A stretch of 35,494 bases of DNA from an uncultured bacterium (GTDB taxonomy: Bacteria; Bacteroidota; Bacteroidia; Bacteroidales; Bacteroidaceae), in contig CAJMQU010000047.1 in assembly GCA_905215555.1 (NCBI GenBank), positions 1 to 35,494 of the forward strand, read 5' to 3'. Shown in pieces: positions 35,494 to 35,494 of the stretch (position 1 is its first letter; every line of letters begins with the position of its first letter). The position numbers were made by a program, and so were the translations under genes. The notes under the pieces were generated by a model. The model was not told where the DNA came from. It saw nothing but the letters and a program-made list of their open reading frames with translations, and ran no database searches.

Positions 35494-35494
35494 T

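Noticed and set aside
1..35494. CRISPR arrays, tRNA or rRNA genes, insertion sequences, prophage
   Set aside because: No regularly spaced repeats, no tRNA- or rRNA-like stretches and no transposase or integrase reading frames were found.

Overview
The window looks like a chromosomal segment of a gut Bacteroides. The evidence is SusC/SusD pairs, lipoproteins with acidic residues after the lipobox, and promoters of the Bacteroides type (-7 box TAnnTTTG, often with TTTG about 19 nt upstream). The gene set resembles, from memory, the dextran locus of B. thetaiotaomicron (GH66 + GH31 + susCD + SusR-type regulator). No species is claimed.

Left part (1-18.5 kb): a predicted alpha-glucan (dextran-type) utilization locus. 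On the minus strand, one operon runs susC-like, susD-like, susE/F-like, GH66 endo-dextranase lipoprotein, GH31 alpha-glucosidase, GH97 alpha-glucosidase. A SusR-type membrane regulator lies just upstream of susC. Further left, in its own transcription unit, is a GH65 glucosidase whose catalytic residues fit a hydrolase rather than a phosphorylase. It is divergent from a DUF169 protein. Model: the surface dextranase and glycan-binding lipoproteins cut and capture dextran, SusCD imports oligosaccharides, and periplasmic GH31, GH97 and possibly GH65 (for side branches) release glucose. The regulator would sense an oligosaccharide in the periplasm. Two near-identical copies of a small RNA, each ending in an intrinsic terminator, flank the GH65/DUF169 pair. 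Their conserved single-stranded segment is complementary to sites just upstream of the susC and susR start codons.

Middle part (18.5-25.1 kb): a 727-bp regulatory/RNA region holds an operator-like palindrome, a strong plus-strand promoter and a long rod-like inverted repeat that I cannot assign. A two-gene operon of unrecognised membrane proteins follows. Then come an AlaX-type tRNA editing protein, a small heat-shock protein with a sigma-54-type promoter, an acyltransferase-3 membrane protein and an S41 protease lipoprotein.

Right part (25.1-35.5 kb): a minus-strand five-gene tripartite efflux operon (TolC-like, HlyD-like, double-NBD ATPase, two ABC-2 permeases; YbhGFSR type), a divergent AraC-family regulator, and a hybrid sensor kinase with a periplasmic-binding-protein-like sensor. 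The window ends in a palindromic promoter.
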